A stretch of DNA of 44,239 nt from Acidimicrobiales bacterium (GTDB lineage Bacteria; Actinomycetota; Acidimicrobiia; Acidimicrobiales; RAAP-2). The notes beneath the pieces are model-generated. The model had not been told where the DNA came from. It saw only the letters and a program-made list of their open reading frames with translations, and searched no databases. The position numbers and the translations under genes are program-made. The stretch covers positions 1 through 44,239 of the forward strand of contig JADGOJ010000007.1 in NCBI GenBank assembly GCA_017883045.1. Reading direction: 5' to 3'. Below are positions 1-7,158 of the stretch, piece after piece (the stretch's first letter is position 1; the number at the start of each line of letters is the position of its first letter).

Positions 1-188
1 TGATTGCGCCACCTGGCGAAATGTTCCAGTCATCGGGTCCTAGAAGACCGATCGATCGATTCCGTTCTTTGGGTCTATGAGTTGGATCGTGCGTGAATGT
101 TCGTCGTAGCGCAACTTCTCAGACACGCTAGAACTTCCCCCGCCGTCAGTTGAAAGTGCCTGACTGAGACTTCTCGCAGGATGCCTGA

Positions 189-230
189 TGGTGCGGCTGG
201 AGGGATTCGAACCCCCGACCCTCGGTTCCG
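189..230. repeat. 42-bp direct repeat, copy 1 (tRNA-Arg 3' half)
   Basis: This block is identical to 2732-2773. It covers the 3' half of tRNA-Arg(TCG) plus three bases beyond the gene, so it has the position and size expected of an integrase core site. The partner copy lies in tRNA-Arg(ACG) in the same orientation. Because both copies are functional tRNA sequence, ordinary tRNA gene similarity could also explain the identity. Confidence 0.7.
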
Positions 231-264
231 AAGACCGACGCTCTATCCGCTGAGCTACAGCCGC
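192..264 (-). tRNA. tRNA-Arg (anticodon TCG)
   Basis: A 73-nt cloverleaf can be folded on the minus strand: acceptor stem GCGGCTG/CAGCCGC, D-arm GCTC...GAGC, anticodon stem TCGGT/ACCGA around loop CTTCGGA (anticodon TCG, reading CGA), and a T-arm with TTCGAAT. CCA is not encoded. It shares its entire 3' half with the second tRNA-Arg gene at 2735-2808. The 191 bases downstream, to the left window edge, show nothing I can name. Confidence 0.97.
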
Positions 265-327
265 GACTGCACGTCCATGTCTAGTCCAGATGACTCTGCG
301 ACACCCCCGAGGGGTAAGGTCAGCCGC

Positions 328-498
328 ATGGGAGATCTGGTGATCACGAAGGCCGCCGACGACTACTACGACGACGTCCACCTGCGGCGACAGGACCATC
401 CGGACGCCGCGTTGTGCGGTCTGAAGACCACTGGGGCGCCCGCGCGGGGTGAGGCGACGTGCCTGCGCTGTCGGCAGTTCTCCACGGGGAGTCTCTGA
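328..498 (+). CDS. Small Cys/His-rich protein, putative zinc ribbon
   Basis: The 56-residue frame starts at ATG 328 behind a purine-rich GAGGGGTAAGG. The C-terminal half carries histidines at about residues 18 and 24, then ALCG around Cys30 and a CLRC pair at about 45-48. This H...C...CxxC spacing recalls short zinc-binding proteins common in actinobacteria and their phages. The N-terminal third is acidic (DDYYDD). It lies alone between tRNA-Arg and a broken SRPBCC gene, inside the segment bracketed by the two tRNA-Arg genes. The function is unknown. The family resemblance is from memory and the gene could be a chance frame. Confidence 0.5.
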   Translation: MGDLVITKAADDYYDDVHLRRQDHPDAALCGLKTTGAPARGEATCLRCRQFSTGSL

Positions 499-697
499 TG
501 GCTGTTCACACGAGCGCCAGGACCCGCTCTCCTCGTGTCGAGTGAACGGCCCGGTCCCACCAGAGGGAGGGATCCTGTCCCGGCCCCACACGGGCAACGC
601 CCACCGAGGCACCGATGACCAAGGGCCCTGGCCGAGTGACTCCGTCTGGCTCTAAGTTCCGGTCTGGAAACGCAGGCATGCCTACCCAAGGGGCGTC

Positions 698-1134
698 GTG
701 AGCACGATTCGGGGAAAGATCTTCATCGCACGGCCTGCGGAAACCGTCTTCGACTTCGTCGCCGACCAGAGGAACGAGCCACGATTCAACCCCCGAATGA
801 CCTCGGTAGCCATGACGACCCCGGAGCCCCTTGGTGAGGGGTCGAGATTTGCCGGATCCGTCAGGTCGGGTGGCCGAGACCTCGACATCGCGATCGAGTT
901 CACGCAGTTCCAACGGCCCACTTCCCTTCGATCTCGGACGGTGATGTCCTCGAGCGAGGTTCTGGGAGGTTTGACGTTCGAGCCGGCCAATGGAGGAACC
1001 GTCATGTCCTGGACGTGGGACCTGCGCCTGCGCGGGCTCGCCCGATTGTTCGCTCCCCTGGCCGGGCTCTTGGGAGACGCCAGGAACGCCGTATCTGGAC
1101 GAGTCTGAAGAACCTCCTGGAGCATGCGCAGTAG
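698..1134 (+). pseudogene. SRPBCC-family (polyketide cyclase/START-like) gene, 3' frameshift
   Basis: From GTG 698 the frame gives an SRPBCC-like ligand-binding fold: a first strand with FIARPAETVFDFVAD, then RFNPRM, the central beta strands and a start of the long C-terminal helix. The open frame ends at 1108 with an unrelated tail. Switching by one base near 1051-1078 continues as GRRQERRIWTSLKNLLEHAQ and stops at 1134, exactly the amphipathic helix expected for the family and giving the usual length of about 145 residues. A single-base deletion, real or a sequencing error, explains this. The ligand is unknown. It is one of two frameshifted genes in the tRNA-Arg-bounded segment. Confidence 0.75.
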
Positions 1135-1185
1135 GGCACGGCCAGCACGAGGACCGTCACCCACGGCCACGTGACCCCGTATCGT

Positions 1186-1838
1186 TCAGCGCTTCATCCT
1201 CACCCGATCCAGCGCGAACGCCTTGCCGTGACCGGGGAACACCCGGGTGATCCCGAGGCTCCTCAGCCGGGTCAGGCTCGACGTCGCTGCCGCCATGTCG
1301 TCAATGAAGAATTCCAGGCTGGGCCGGCCCATGCCATCCAGGAGATCACCGCAGTAGAGAACGTGCTCTGCCGTCAGGACACCGATGGAACCCTTCGTAT
1401 GTCCCGGGAGCTGCAGCACCGTCGCATCGACTCCGTACTCGGCGAGACTCTGCCCGTCCTCCAACCAGACGTCCGGGACGAACGTCTCGAACGGCCCCGG
1501 CCGGATGAACAGCGTCACCATCCGGAACACGAGTCCGAACTTGTCCAGCGTGAGCTTCATCCCCCACGACCAGTCCCCACGTTTCACCCGCTCGCCGTCC
1601 TGGGCGTTCATGGCGATCTTGGCCCCCAGGTCGCGCGTAGGTACGCGGCGTTTCCCGCGTGGTCGTAGTCGCCGTGGGTGGGCACCACCAGGCGCAGTGT
1701 GCCGGGGCCACATCCCATGGCCCGCAGGGCTGCGTCCAGGACCTTGCGATTCTCGGGGGTGCCCGTGTCGATCAGCACGAACCCGCCGTCAGCGTCCAGC
1801 ACGTAGGCGTTGGCGCCGCCGAGTCGAATCCTTCTCAT
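1186..1838 (-). pseudogene. MBL-fold metallohydrolase gene, internal frameshift
   Basis: The minus-strand frame from ATG 1838 reads MRRIRLGGANAYVLDADGG, then VLIDTG and the metal motif THGDYDH followed by AGNAAYLR. It then runs out of frame at about 1610. The neighbouring frame picks up as DLGAKIAMN and continues through LPGHTKGS, YCGDLL and FPGHGKAF to a stop at 1186. Joined, this is a complete glyoxalase-II-like hydrolase of about 217 residues with its later metal ligands (H of PGHT, D of CGD, H of PGHG) intact. The break lies near 1628-1642. The motif is HxDxDH rather than HxHxDH, a variant I recall from other members. The substrate cannot be inferred. Confidence 0.8.
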
Positions 1839-2293
1839 GAGTGGCCCACGCGGTCCCGACCTCCTGCTCGCATCGTAGCGACGACCGTGCCGGTCCCCCA
1901 GGCCGGTCAACTCCTGGCGAGGGAGTAGTCCCTCGACGACGGGAAGCGACCCGCCCCGTAGTCAGCGATACGCCAGTTGTCGCTCGTGGTTCGAGTCGCG
2001 CCGGCAGAGCACGTGGCAGCACGCCCCGCCTCCTCGGCACCGCTTGAGTGGCGACCCCGACTTCTCGACACTCGTGCACCCGACACGACCCCCGGAGCCG
2101 CGCGGTACTCGCCGGCCAGTTCGAGGAAGTGCTTCTCCGAAGCCGTGCGGACGAATCGCCGGACCAACGTGCGGTGCTGACACACCTCGTCGCTAGAGTG
2201 AACATCAACATCAAGAGCGATTGAGGGACATGGCCCTACGACATCGCCGCAACCTGCTTCGGCAAGGTGCGAACGCCATGCGATGGAGGCACC
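1839..2293. other. 455-bp interval without a convincing gene
   Basis: This lies between the broken MBL-fold gene (minus) and the orphan gene at 2294 (plus). Several frames are open in the high-GC sequence. The longest minus-strand one (1907-2185) starts MCQHRTLVRRFVRTASEKHF but has no domain I recognise. It is most likely eroded sequence plus the promoter of the orphan gene. Confidence 0.5.
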
Positions 2294-2662
2294 ATGGGCG
2301 ACGATTTCAACCTCAGCAAGATTCCTGGCTGGGCACTGTGGAACAGAAGCAAACGAATTTCAGAGACCATCCAGCGCGCGCGGCACAGTGAGTTGATTCT
2401 TGAGAAGGCGATGGCTGATGGCGACTGGCCGCACGAGGAACTCGACCACCTGCGTCTGTTGACGGACCGACTTGGCGAGTGTGCCGACCGCGCGAGGGCG
2501 ACATGGCGAGAACTTCAGGGGGCCCTGCTCCTGCCCGAGGCCGACCAACTTGGACGAATCCGGGAGATCGGCGGGGCCCTTCAGAGCAACACCGAGTCCT
2601 GGTACCTCATCGGGCGGGTCGAGTATCTCGAAACCTGGGTGCGTAAGTACCAAGACTCCTGA
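2294..2662 (+). CDS. Hypothetical helical protein, orphan gene in tRNA-Arg segment
   Basis: The 122-residue frame starts at ATG 2294, preceded four bases away by GGAGG. The longer upstream ATG at 2276-2278 is out of frame and a start at 2267 has no ribosome site. The protein is hydrophilic and mostly helical, with stretches such as ERLRLLTDRLG-like heptads (residues about 45-85) and no membrane segment or cysteine motif. No family is recognised. Codon use resembles the host. It is the only apparently intact larger gene between the two tRNA-Arg genes and converges on tRNA-Arg(ACG). Confidence 0.6.
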   Translation: MGDDFNLSKIPGWALWNRSKRISETIQRARHSELILEKAMADGDWPHEELDHLRLLTDRLGECADRARATWRELQGALLLPEADQLGRIREIGGALQSNTESWYLIGRVEYLETWVRKYQDS

Positions 2663-2705
2663 GTCGCGACGACCCCCGTGTCCGGCCACGCGACGGGGCT
2701 CAGGA
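2657..2705. terminator. Bidirectional hairpin between orphan gene and tRNA-Arg
   Basis: An outer 7-bp stem TCCTGAG/CTCAGGA encloses an inner 6-bp stem CCCCGT/ACGGGG. The structure includes the stop codon of the orphan gene and lies downstream of both convergent units. There is no T-tract, as is common in high-GC actinobacteria. Confidence 0.45.
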
Positions 2706-2731
2706 ATCTGAGTACTTGGACCTATTCTTCG

Positions 2732-2773
2732 TGGTGCGGCTGGAGGGATTCGAACCCCCGACCCTCGGTTCCG
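2732..2773. repeat. 42-bp direct repeat, copy 2 (tRNA-Arg 3' half)
   Basis: Exact copy of 189-230, covering the 3' half of tRNA-Arg(ACG). The two copies are 2543 bp apart in direct orientation and enclose the decaying segment. Confidence 0.7.
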
Positions 2774-2808
2774 TAGACCGATGCTCTAATCCGCTGAGCT
2801 ACAGCCGC
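2735..2808 (-). tRNA. tRNA-Arg (anticodon ACG)
   Basis: A 74-nt cloverleaf on the minus strand: acceptor GCGGCTG/CAGCCGC, anticodon stem TCGGT/ACCGA around CTACGGA (anticodon ACG, read as inosine in most bacteria, decoding CGU/CGC/CGA). It differs from the TCG gene at 192-264 only by an extra D-loop base, the base before the anticodon stem and the anticodon itself. CCA is not encoded. Confidence 0.97.
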
Positions 2809-2867
2809 ATTGTTACTGACCTTCTATCGTAGCCGACCGCAGTTCCGCGAAGCCGAGGGCGCCTCAC

Positions 2868-2873
2868 TACCAT
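2868..2873 (+). promoter_or_regulatory. -10 box TACCAT, leaderless start of M20 gene
   Basis: TACCAT ends 7 bp before the A of ATG 2880, the spacing expected when transcription starts at the start codon. No Shine-Dalgarno sequence precedes the gene. The same box occurs at the same distance before the ROK gene. Confidence 0.5.
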
Positions 2874-2879
2874 GCCTTT

Positions 2880-4067
2880 ATGACCCGCCCATTCACTGAC
2901 GACCTGTCCGGACTTCTCAAGTCGGTGAACGACCCGATGGTCGAGCTGCGCCATGATCTGCACGCCCATCCCGAACTCGCCTTCCAAGAACGCCGCACCA
3001 CCCGCATCGTTCGCGATCGCCTCGTCGCGCTCGGGTGGGAGCTGGCGACCTGCCCGACCGAGACCGGCGCCGTGGCCGTGTTGCACGGCGCTAAACCCGG
3101 TCGACGCGTGATGGTTCGAGCCGACATCGACGGCCTTCCCGTGACCGAAGAGGTCGACCTGCCCTTCGCTTCGGTGAACGAAGGGGTGATGCACGCCTGC
3201 GGGCACGACGTGCACACCGCGGCTCTGCTCGGGGTCGCGGATCTGCTCGCGCGGCGTCGCGACGAACTCGCTGGCGAATTCACCCTGCTCTTCCAACCCG
3301 CTGAGGAGAGCCTCGGTGGAGCTCGGGCGATGATTGCCGGTGGAGTGCTCGAGAACAATCCGGTCGATTTCGTGATCGGGGCGCACGTGACCTCACTCGC
3401 CCCGGTCGGCTTGGTCGCGACGAGGCCGGGCATATTGATGAGTGAAGCGGTCGGGCTCACCGTGCACATCGAGGGCAAGGGCGGCCACGGAGCGATGGCG
3501 AGCGTCGAAGGCAACGTGGTGCTGGCGGTAAGCCACTTGGCACCGCGGCTGGGCGAAGTCGTCGATGGACTCAGCTACGACGGGACCAACTGCGCCTGCT
3601 CGGCTGGCGTCGTCGGCGCCGGCACGGCGAACAACGTCGTCCCGCGCCACGCAGTGCTGCGCGGGACCCTTCGCACCTTCACCCCCGACCAGCAGCGCCA
3701 GGCGCTCGCCCGCCTCGACGGGATCCTCGCCGAGGTCGAGGCGATGTTCGTGGTCAAGTGCACACTGCAGGTGAACGAGGGAACGCCGGCCGTTCACAAT
3801 AATGCCGAGGTCGTCCAACGGGTGATGGCGAGCGCCACGCACGTTGTCGACGCCCGCGGCGTCCTCACCGTGCCGCCGGTCTCGCCCAGCGATGACGTGT
3901 CGGAGTTCTTGAACCGCGTGCCGGGCTGCTACCTGCTGGTGGGCGGTGCGATGCCCGACGGGTCGAGCGGGATGCACCACGGCCCCGACTTCGCCGTCGA
4001 TGATGACGCGTGCCGGGTGATGGCGGGCGTGCTGGCGGCGAGCGCGGTGGATCTGGCTCAGTCGTAG
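2880..4067 (+). CDS. M20D-family amidohydrolase (HipO/IAA-amino-acid hydrolase type)
   Basis: This 395-residue cytosolic metallohydrolase cleaves an acyl-amide bond, typically an N-acyl amino acid; the substrate is not predictable. Visible motifs in order: RHDLHAHPELAF (24-35), RADIDGLPV (80-88), the metal site MHACGHDVH (104-112) with Cys107 and His109, QPAEES (139-144) with the catalytic Glu, His169, the dimerisation-lid GKGGHGA (199-205) and the C-terminal ligand in HHGPDFAVDD. Length and motif order match the family. The start ATG 2880 follows a TACCAT box with leaderless spacing. The 3' end overlaps the convergent ROK kinase gene by 10 bp. Confidence 0.93.
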   Translation: MTRPFTDDLSGLLKSVNDPMVELRHDLHAHPELAFQERRTTRIVRDRLVALGWELATCPTETGAVAVLHGAKPGRRVMVRADIDGLPVTEEVDLPFASVNEGVMHACGHDVHTAALLGVADLLARRRDELAGEFTLLFQPAEESLGGARAMIAGGVLENNPVDFVIGAHVTSLAPVGLVATRPGILMSEAVGLTVHIEGKGGHGAMASVEGNVVLAVSHLAPRLGEVVDGLSYDGTNCACSAGVVGAGTANNVVPRHAVLRGTLRTFTPDQQRQALARLDGILAEVEAMFVVKCTLQVNEGTPAVHNNAEVVQRVMASATHVVDARGVLTVPPVSPSDDVSEFLNRVPGCYLLVGGAMPDGSSGMHHGPDFAVDDDACRVMAGVLAASAVDLAQS

Positions 4068-4819
4068 AAGAGCTTGGCCGCGCCGCGCAGTGACGCTTGA
4101 TTCCCGTTGACGACCACGTGAAACGGTAGGCCCGAGAACAGCGTCGGCGCGACCCTCCGCGCATTGCCACCCGCGAGGTGCACCGTTGCGGCTCCGAACT
4201 CCTTGGCGAAGTTCTTGACCGCGAGGAGCAGAAGCTCATCCCAGCGCTCCTCGTCCTGCGCACGCGCACGCTCGCCGACCGACTGGTCGTAGGTCTTGCC
4301 GTCGACGAACACCTCGGCTCCCACGTCGCGCACGCTCTTCATGGTTCCATCGACACAGAGGGCCAGTCCGAGCCCCGTGCCGAGCGTGAGGACGAGTTCA
4401 ACGCCCCGGCCATCGCACGAGCCGAGTGCGGCGAGTGTCGCGTCGTTGACGACGCGCACGTCGCGATGAGTGGCGTCGCGCAGGGCGGCCTGGAGGCCGA
4501 ACCCCCGCCACTGCTCATCGAGAACCGGGTCCTTCTCCGTGGCGACGCCCCCGGGGCGCGAGAGGTTGCCGGGGCGGATGACGCGGCCGTCCCTGAATTC
4601 GCCGGGGAACCCGACGCCGACTCGAGGGCGGTCGCTGGCCATGATCCGCTCGACCAACATCTCGATGAGTCGAGCCGGCGTGCAGGGATACGGGGTGGGT
4701 CGACGCCTGGGCGTCTCGAGGAACTCCCCGAAGCGGTCCACGTGGCAGAACTTCGTGTTGGTCGCACCGATGTCGATGGCGAGCACACTCTCATCCATCG
4801 AATGATTCGGTTCAGCCAT
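4058..4819 (-). CDS. ROK-family kinase, polyphosphate-glucokinase-like
   Basis: This 253-residue sugar-kinase fold protein would phosphorylate a hexose such as glucose. The N-terminal phosphate-binding loop reads AIDIGATNTKF (about 14-24). Then come GVGFPGEF, VVNDATLAALG (substrate-site Asn-Asp), the second phosphate loop LTLGTGLGLAL, and the adenosine region HLAGGNA. The segment GAEVFVDGKTYDQSVGERA resembles the ELGH...ER region of polyphosphate glucokinases, with the ELGH core altered to VGAE. The typical ROK zinc Cys cluster is absent. ATP, GTP or polyphosphate could be the donor. The start ATG 4819 is supported by a TACCAT box six bases upstream. The gene is convergent with the amidohydrolase. 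Confidence 0.8.
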   Translation of the reverse strand: MAEPNHSMDESVLAIDIGATNTKFCHVDRFGEFLETPRRRPTPYPCTPARLIEMLVERIMASDRPRVGVGFPGEFRDGRVIRPGNLSRPGGVATEKDPVLDEQWRGFGLQAALRDATHRDVRVVNDATLAALGSCDGRGVELVLTLGTGLGLALCVDGTMKSVRDVGAEVFVDGKTYDQSVGERARAQDEERWDELLLLAVKNFAKEFGAATVHLAGGNARRVAPTLFSGLPFHVVVNGNQASLRGAAKLFYD

Positions 4820-4825
4820 GTGGAA

Positions 4826-4831
4826 ATGGTA
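4826..4831 (-). promoter_or_regulatory. -10 box TACCAT before ROK kinase gene
   Basis: TACCAT read on the minus strand, six bases before ATG 4819. It lies in the 19-bp gap after the VirD4-like gene, so the kinase probably has its own leaderless promoter rather than being the sixth gene of that operon. Confidence 0.45.
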
Positions 4832-4838
4832 GTGACCA

Positions 4839-5987
4839 CTAGCGCATCCCCCGCGGTCGCAACCGTCGATCGTGCCACCACGGTCGCAGACGCACCGAAT
4901 ACGCTCGGCTTCGACCGGCGACGACGGTGCCGGTCCCCGCTGGCCTCTGACGGATCGGGACCACGGTGGCGCCCTCCTTCGCCTCGAGCAATTCAGGCAG
5001 GTAGTTCACCACGGTCGGGTCCGCGAGACCGCCCATCACCAATCGGGTCATGTGGTTGTTGACGATGGTGGGAGCACGCGGTCCCCAGCGGGCCGTCAGC
5101 TGAGCGAAGTCCTGCAGCACCGTCACCAGGGTGACGTCGATTCCGCTCACCGTGGCCGCCAACTGGTCGAGCTCATCGAGCGACGCCACCGCGGCGGCCT
5201 CGTCCAACACGAGGAGCAGCCGGCGCTGGACTCCGGTGTCGGCGAGTCGCTGCTGCTCTTCGAGCACCATGCGCAGAGCGCCACGAAAGAGTGGCTCGTA
5301 GTGCCGCTGTTCGCCTCGGGGACTGCAGAGGTAGAGAGTGTTCGGCCCAGCGGTCACCGTGCGGACCTTGGCGAGTGGCTGGCGAAAACGCCACGGCAGG
5401 AGCATCGTCTCGGCGGTCGTCAGCACTCCATCGAGCGTCTTGGCGTCGTAGGCGAGGAAACTCTCGAGGACCGCGCCCGCTTGGCTGCGCGACGCGTCGT
5501 CGGCCCAAGGTTGCAGGTTGCGCGTCTCGACGAGGCTCGCGACATCGAAGATGTCGCGCGATCGCCCCTTGGCCAACACGAGCAGCGCGGCGACCAGCTT
5601 CGTGGCCAGCGAATTCCAGAACTCGGTCTCGCCCCGATCGGCCGATCCGATGGTCAGGTCTCGCGCGACGCGAAGTGCGTGGCGCAACGTGTCGACACCC
5701 TCGAGGGGATTCCACGTGAGTCCGTCCTCGAGACCTGGCGCGAGTACCTGCACGTCGCCGATTGAACTGCGCCACGTCCTCGTCGCCGCCACCACGTCGC
5801 TCTTCACACTCGTCACCACGAGGGCGTCGGTCCAGCGCAGGATCGATGGAATCACCAGCGATGACGTCTTGCCGACCTGGGTCGGTCCGACGATGAGCAG
5901 GGAGCTGCGTGGCCCCAGAAGCACTTCCGGACCGTAGGCGAGACCGTGCCAGAGTCGACGGCCGAGCGAGGGCCGGTCACTGGTCAC
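4839..5987 (-). CDS. VirD4/TraG-like ATPase (T4SS coupling protein), no membrane anchor
   Basis: In type IV systems this ATPase recruits the substrate and feeds it to the channel. The 382-residue protein has Walker A GPTQVGKT (34-41), the family segment VTSVKSDVV (58-66), WNPL (92-95), Walker B LLLVLDEA (257-264) and a downstream QDFAQL typical of VirD4/TraG (TcpA-like) proteins. Family members usually have two N-terminal membrane spans and 500-600 residues. Here the Walker A begins 34 residues in and no hydrophobic anchor is visible. GTG 5987 overlaps the VirB4-like gene by 11 nt, making it the last gene of the operon. A role in DNA or protein transfer cannot be told apart. Confidence 0.85.
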   Translation of the reverse strand: MTSDRPSLGRRLWHGLAYGPEVLLGPRSSLLIVGPTQVGKTSSLVIPSILRWTDALVVTSVKSDVVAATRTWRSSIGDVQVLAPGLEDGLTWNPLEGVDTLRHALRVARDLTIGSADRGETEFWNSLATKLVAALLVLAKGRSRDIFDVASLVETRNLQPWADDASRSQAGAVLESFLAYDAKTLDGVLTTAETMLLPWRFRQPLAKVRTVTAGPNTLYLCSPRGEQRHYEPLFRGALRMVLEEQQRLADTGVQRRLLLVLDEAAAVASLDELDQLAATVSGIDVTLVTVLQDFAQLTARWGPRAPTIVNNHMTRLVMGGLADPTVVNYLPELLEAKEGATVVPIRQRPAGTGTVVAGRSRAYSVRLRPWWHDRRLRPRGMR

Positions 5988-7158
5988 GGTCGGCGATCCT
6001 CATCGCGCCATCGGTGTCGACGAAACTCAGGTCGTGCGGGTCCGGCTCGACGCGCACGATCGAACGGTGCGCCCCGTAGCGAACGAGCGCGACTCCCTTG
6101 GGCAGAGCGCAGAGGTACCGCTCCTCTCGCTGGTGCAGACCGAGCGCGACCGCCATCTCGCGAGCCTCGTCGGGGGGCTGGCGGAACAGCCAGGACGTCT
6201 CGCACTCTCGCAGAAGGCCCTGCGCCCTTTCGCGCTCGGCGCTGCCCGCGTTGCCCACGGCCGCCACGTCGGTCCAACGGTGGAGCACCAGCACGTGGCT
6301 CAGACCGCGAGCTCGAGCGAGTTTCCACGAACCCTGCAGCCAGCGCAGTGCGTGAGAGTCGGACAACAGCGCCCACGCCTCGTCGAGTACGAGATAGCCC
6401 AAGGCCTCGTCCCCGGCGACGACCTGCTGGGCCGCGGCCACTGCGCTGAGGGCCGCGACCGAGAAGGAGTTGGACGACCACTGAGCGGAGAGGTCCAGCA
6501 CGACGAGACTGCCCGAGAAGCGCATCGGCTGGCCCGGACCGTCGAAGAGGCCGGCCAGATCGCCGTGGACGAAGCGGTAGAGCACGAGGGCGAGCGATCG
6601 CCGCGGACTCGCGGTCGCCGAGGAGAGGTGCGGCGCGACCAGCTCGTAGAGGGCGCCGAGGACTCGAAGCGGGCGGGGCACGGGCAGCTCGCGCCACACC
6701 TCATCGATCGTGTACTGCTGGTCACTCGTGAGCGAGGAGCCTTGCGCGCTGGCGACGAGCGCGCGCAGCAGGTCGCGACTCTCCCTATCGCTCACGGGGA
6801 ACGGACTGCACCAACCATCACGGCCGAGCGCCTTGACCGCGACGCCGTGCGATCCAGCCAACTCGCCGTACTCGCCTTTAGGGTCGATCACGACGACCCG
6901 CCGTCCGCGATCGAGCGCCCGGTCCAACATCATCTTGACCACGGTGCTCTTGCCGGCACCGATCGAGCCGGCCACGACGACGTTGGGATTCGACACCAGG
7001 CCGGCGGCGTACGCGTCGAACGGGTCGAAGACGAACTGCGAGCCTCGCTGGGCCCCGCCAAGGCTTCGCCCCGACAGTCCGGTGCCGGCGTCGTGCGCGG
7101 GCCCGCGGAGTGACGCGAGGTCCCTCGACGTCGCCCAATGGGTCCACGGCCGGCTCAC
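5977..7158 (-). CDS. VirB4-like ATPase, C-terminal motor domain
   Basis: The 393-residue motor ATPase of a T4SS-like machine. FVFDPFDAYAAGLVSNPNVV leads into Walker A GSIGAGKS (64-71), followed by VVIDPKGEYGEL, and Walker B GYLVLDEAWALL (about 254-265), then LHRWTD and a C-terminal part ending in RVEPDPHDLSF. These are hallmarks of the VirB4/TraC (FtsK-HerA) ATPases. The expected N-terminal half is absent here and is supplied by the preceding gene, so VirB4 is split into two polypeptides. GTG 7158 is chosen because its GTGA overlaps the upstream TGA. A longer frame from GTG 7194 would give a 40-nt overlap. Confidence 0.87.
   Translation of the reverse strand: MSRPWTHWATSRDLASLRGPAHDAGTGLSGRSLGGAQRGSQFVFDPFDAYAAGLVSNPNVVVAGSIGAGKSTVVKMMLDRALDRGRRVVVIDPKGEYGELAGSHGVAVKALGRDGWCSPFPVSDRESRDLLRALVASAQGSSLTSDQQYTIDEVWRELPVPRPLRVLGALYELVAPHLSSATASPRRSLALVLYRFVHGDLAGLFDGPGQPMRFSGSLVVLDLSAQWSSNSFSVAALSAVAAAQQVVAGDEALGYLVLDEAWALLSDSHALRWLQGSWKLARARGLSHVLVLHRWTDVAAVGNAGSAERERAQGLLRECETSWLFRQPPDEAREMAVALGLHQREERYLCALPKGVALVRYGAHRSIVRVEPDPHDLSFVDTDGAMRIADRDQ

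Noticed and set aside
40-612. Long minus-strand frame across tRNA-Arg(TCG)
   Set aside because: It runs through the tRNA and its middle is the usual RIERRSSEPRVGGSNP-type translation of a tRNA gene; no ribosome site or family.
1978-2010. T-loop-like GGTTCGAGTC suggesting a tRNA fragment
   Set aside because: The flanking bases do not form a T-stem and no acceptor or anticodon arm is nearby.
1907-2185. 92-codon minus-strand frame in the tRNA-Arg segment
   Set aside because: No recognisable domain, no ribosome site, and composition like the other random frames; kept only as part of the gene-free interval note.
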